A stretch of DNA of 56,050 nt from an uncultured Granulosicoccaceae bacterium (GTDB lineage: Bacteria > Pseudomonadota > Gammaproteobacteria > CALCKW01): the NCBI GenBank assembly GCA_937925815.1, contig CALAMQ010000082.1:1-56050 (forward strand). Direction: 5' to 3'. The position numbers and the translations under genes are program-made. A model generated the notes under the pieces. The model saw only the letters and a program-made list of their open reading frames with translations. It made no database searches and was not told where the DNA came from. Below, in pieces: positions 53,732-56,050 of this stretch (positions are counted from its first letter, which is position 1; every line of letters begins with the position of its first letter).

Positions 53732-55005
53732 ACCGCGTATCAGAGCCGGTGGCGTTCTCCGTTTTCCTCAAGACCTTCTTCAAAATCGGCGTGCTTTCCT
53801 TCGGGGGGCCTGCGTCCCAGGTGGCGGTCATGCAACGCGTTGTGATCGACGAGCGTGGTTGGCTTGAGGAGCGTGAATTTCTCTCGGCACTGAGCTTCTG
53901 CATGCTGCTGCCTGGACCCGAAGCCATGCAGCTTGCGACCTGGTTGGGGTGGCGGCTGCGCGGCACGGTTGGCGGGGTGATCGCTGGGGTGTTGTTTGTG
54001 TTGCCTGGAGCGCTCGTGATGGGGCTGTTGGCCGCGCTCTATGTGCGCTTTGGCACCCTGCCACTGGTGGGTGTGTTGTTCGTCGGGGTCAAGGCCGCTG
54101 TGATTGCGGTGGTCATTGGTGCGCTGATCAAGCTCTCAAAGCGTGCCCTTCAAGATGGTTTGTCTCGGGGGCTTGCGGCGACCGCCTTTGTTGCGATGTT
54201 TGTCTTCTCAGCGCCGTTTCCCGTTGTGATTCTCGCGGCAGGATTGTTGGGATTGCTTTGGGTTGGGGACGATGCCGAGCCATCACTTGGCAACCATGGC
54301 ACCGCGTCGGTGTCGAGATCACTTAAGACCGCCGCGGTGTGGGTGGCGGTGTGGTGGACGCCGTTGTTGTTGCTGGCAGCGTTTGACCCGGGCGGATTGC
54401 TCTGGCAGCTGGGGCGGTTTTTCTCAACGCTCGCGGTGTTGAGCTTCGGTGGCGCTTACGCGGTTCTCGCATGGTTGGCACAGGATGCGGTGGTGCAATA
54501 CCAGTGGTTAACCACGGCGCAAATGATTGACGGCCTTGGGTTGGCTGAAACCACGCCCGGTCCCTTGATACTGGTGACTGAGTTCGTGGGTTACGTGGCC
54601 GGCAGTGGACAGGGTGGTGTGGGCCTCGCTATTGCGGCGGCGTTGGTGACGCTGTGGGCGACGTTTATCCCGTGTTTTCTCTGGATATTCACCGGCGCGC
54701 CGTGGCTCGATTGGGTGTGCCGCCAGCCGCGCTTGACCAGTGCCCTACGCGCGATCACGGCAGCCGTGGTGGGCGTGATGCTCAACCTCTCGGTGTGGTT
54801 TGCCGCGCACGTGTTGTTCTCAGAGGTTGTTCAAACAACGCGTTTTGGTACCGCGATGCCGTACCCGAATTGGGCGACGATTGATGCGGCGGTGGTGCTG
54901 GTGTTTGTGGTGAGTGCCGTGGCGCTGTTTCGCTTCAGGCTCGGTGTGGTTAGCGTGCTTGGTCTTGCGTGCGCAGTGTCTGTCGCACTGCACCACATGG
55001 TTTAG
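53728..55005 (+). CDS. chrA: Chromate transporter
   Basis: A 425-residue membrane protein of the CHR family, which exports chromate (and is sometimes linked to sulfate). Two homologous halves are visible, each with the family signature: SFGGPASQVAVM near residue 22 and SFGGAYAVLAWL near residue 230, plus ETTPGPLILVTEFVGY near residue 273. About 12 helices. It starts with GTG overlapping the stop of the rhodanese-ChrB gene (GTGA), which ties the two into a chromate-response operon. The long double-domain form is the common version in proteobacteria. Confidence 0.92.
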   Translation: MNRVSEPVAFSVFLKTFFKIGVLSFGGPASQVAVMQRVVIDERGWLEEREFLSALSFCMLLPGPEAMQLATWLGWRLRGTVGGVIAGVLFVLPGALVMGLLAALYVRFGTLPLVGVLFVGVKAAVIAVVIGALIKLSKRALQDGLSRGLAATAFVAMFVFSAPFPVVILAAGLLGLLWVGDDAEPSLGNHGTASVSRSLKTAAVWVAVWWTPLLLLAAFDPGGLLWQLGRFFSTLAVLSFGGAYAVLAWLAQDAVVQYQWLTTAQMIDGLGLAETTPGPLILVTEFVGYVAGSGQGGVGLAIAAALVTLWATFIPCFLWIFTGAPWLDWVCRQPRLTSALRAITAAVVGVMLNLSVWFAAHVLFSEVVQTTRFGTAMPYPNWATIDAAVVLVFVVSAVALFRFRLGVVSVLGLACAVSVALHHMV

Positions 55006-55072
55006 CGTGCTTCGGCAGCCTGGGTTCCCCAGCCGTGCCAATGCGTCTTTCCACCCTTGCAAAATTAAGTTG

Positions 55073-55101
55073 AAAAGAAGGCAGGCTTTAAGCGCCTGCC
55101 T
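55073..55101 (-). terminator. Terminator downstream of the uronate dehydrogenase gene
   Basis: An eight-base stem AGGCAGGC/GCCTGCCT (55079-55086 with 55094-55101) with a seven-base loop. Read on the minus strand it comes 18 bases after the stop at 55120 and is followed by TCTTTTC. It may also weakly serve chrA from the other side. Confidence 0.7.
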
Positions 55102-55119
55102 CTGAAATGCCTTAAAGCG

Positions 55120-55956
55120 TCAGGTCTGTTTACTGTCGTCGACGATGTTCATCGTTGCAAGGCCACTGTTGCCAAGCTCAACTGAGGCGAACGGGCCGCC
55201 GTGGCACAGTTGCGCGAGGTCATTGATGTCGGCGGGCGGTGCCTCGGCGAGTATGGTTTTGGCAAACTGCTCGGCGTTGTCTTGTGGCCGGTAGCCAAGG
55301 TGGCGTGCGCCGCTGTTGTCGACCGGCGCGCGGTCGTTGTTCGAGACACCGTACACGATTGAGAAGCCGGTGACGGGGGTGTCAATGGCGCGGGTCACCA
55401 GCTGGATCAGGTCGTCGTAGCTGAGCCAGGTGCCGAGTGCACGCGCGTTGGTGACTTGCGCGCAGGAGCAGATGCGCAGGCACACGGATTCGATGCCGCG
55501 TTTGTCCCAGTACATTCGACCGAGGTCTTCGGCGAAGCACTTGGCGAGTCCGTAGAAGGTGTCGGGGCGGTGTGCGGCGTCGATGCCGATGGTATCCGTT
55601 TTGGGGTGCATGCCGACAGCGTGGATCGAGCTTGCGTACACCACGCGGGGGACATGGTTGCGGTGTGCCGCTTCCCAGACGTTGTAGGCGCCGATGAAGT
55701 TCGGGCCGAGCAAGGTTTCAAACGGGGCCTCGTCGCCGATCGCGCCGAAATGCACCACGCAGTCCGCGCCCTCGAGCAGGTCGACCATGGCGTCGAGTTC
55801 TGTGAGGTCCGCGCGCACGTAGCGTTCGCCTGGGTAACAGCTGCCGATGTCGTCAGCGATGTCGGACGACACCAGTTCGTCACACAGTGTTGTCAGCGGT
55901 TCGCGCAGCCAGGAGCCGAGGCGTCCGGCCGCGCCGGTCAGTACGATTTTGGTCAT
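55120..55956 (-). CDS. NAD-dependent uronate dehydrogenase-like protein
   Basis: A 278-residue short-chain dehydrogenase/epimerase-fold protein. It has the NAD-binding GAAGRLG at residue 8, DCVVHFGAIGDEAPFETLLGPNF spread over residues 64-86, and the catalytic Tyr and Lys in FYGLAKCFAEDLG, all in the pattern of uronate dehydrogenases that oxidise galacturonate or glucuronate to the aldaric lactone. The assignment is by family resemblance; an NAD epimerase with another substrate cannot be excluded. An aminotransferase gene ends 9 bp upstream on the same strand, so the two may be co-transcribed. Confidence 0.75.
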   Translation of the reverse strand: MTKIVLTGAAGRLGSWLREPLTTLCDELVSSDIADDIGSCYPGERYVRADLTELDAMVDLLEGADCVVHFGAIGDEAPFETLLGPNFIGAYNVWEAAHRNHVPRVVYASSIHAVGMHPKTDTIGIDAAHRPDTFYGLAKCFAEDLGRMYWDKRGIESVCLRICSCAQVTNARALGTWLSYDDLIQLVTRAIDTPVTGFSIVYGVSNNDRAPVDNSGARHLGYRPQDNAEQFAKTILAEAPPADINDLAQLCHGGPFASVELGNSGLATMNIVDDSKQT

Positions 55957-55965
55957 GGTGGTGTC

Positions 55966-56050
55966 TCAGAGTGATCGAACGGCGTTGCCGATTCGGTGCA
56001 TGGCGGTTGCGAGGACGGTGTCGTCACAGGCGGTGGAAATGCGAAAGTGG
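55966..56050 (-). CDS. C-terminal end of a PLP-dependent aminotransferase
   Basis: The last 28 residues before a TGA at 55968-55966 read HFRISTACDDTVL and AMHRIGNAVRSL, the end pattern of class-I/II aminotransferases (xFRISxA... then a closing RI helix). The rest of the gene lies beyond the window. The substrate cannot be told. It is 9 bp from the uronate dehydrogenase-like gene on the same strand. Confidence 0.7.
   Translation of the reverse strand, partial: HFRISTACDDTVLATAMHRIGNAVRSL

Overview
The window is chromosomal DNA from a GC-rich proteobacterium, most likely a free-living (probably marine or aquatic) gammaproteobacterium. That placement rests on gene content: a class-II PyrC, a UPF0225 (YchJ) protein, a YfaZ-type outer-membrane protein, small gammaproteobacterial DUF genes, an AmgK/MurU cell-wall recycling pair and a FadD with a typical gammaproteobacterial N-terminus. 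I do not assign a genus. No rRNA, tRNA, CRISPR array, prophage or complete insertion sequence was recognised.

Layout. 1-420: the end of what looks like an integron gene cassette (ORF tail plus a folded attC-like site of 111 bp), an IS3-family transposase remnant and a terminator. 463-5802: pyrE and pyrC (pyrimidine synthesis), a flavin-reductase-like protein, a BASS-type transporter, a phytanoyl-CoA-dioxygenase-like protein and an M23 peptidase with an altered active-site motif. 6469-9993: a dipeptide/oligopeptide ABC transporter (two permeases and a fused double ATPase) with no binding protein beside it. 9994-13737: a PfkB-family kinase, a large secreted beta-helix protein with an Asp-rich linker, and thiamine pyrophosphokinase. 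13853-18985: the soxBDAG operon for heterotetrameric sarcosine oxidase. 19025-22250: a PLD-like protein, a DUF423 protein, an AraC regulator, mscL and a DUF364 protein. 22259-27868: sucA-sucB-lpd (2-oxoglutarate dehydrogenase complex). 28265-33362: small conserved proteins, then fadD coupled to a mercaptopyruvate-type sulfurtransferase. 33308-38946: a broken FAD-reductase gene, a cold-shock protein, amgK-murU, YfaZ, a YjgR/HerA-type ATPase and a TetR regulator.

39115-42847 is the most interesting segment. Three translationally coupled genes encode (i) a membrane protein with coiled coil, longin/roadblock-like domain, TM helix, BON-like and OmpA-like parts, (ii) a Ras/Rab-like small GTPase whose G3 motif lacks the catalytic Gln, and (iii) a PAS-type histidine kinase without an adjacent response regulator. 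Together they could be a GTPase switch tied to the envelope and to phosphosignalling. A cytochrome P450 with an unusual I-helix follows 43 bp later.

44136-56050: LysR regulator, rhomboid protease, two coupled HAD phosphatases, an enolase-superfamily sugar-acid enzyme, a MATE exporter, an MTA/SAH-type nucleosidase, a Tat-exported peptide-binding protein with an upstream palindrome and a strong terminator, a chromate-resistance pair chrB-chrA in which chrB carries a frameshift near its start, a uronate-dehydrogenase-like gene and the C-terminal end of an aminotransferase. The enolase-superfamily protein and uronate dehydrogenase would fit an oxidative uronic-acid route, though they are 6.5 kb apart.

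Many start codons were moved from the longest possible ORF, using ribosome binding sites, family N-termini and ATGA/GTGA overlaps; each case is explained in its entry.
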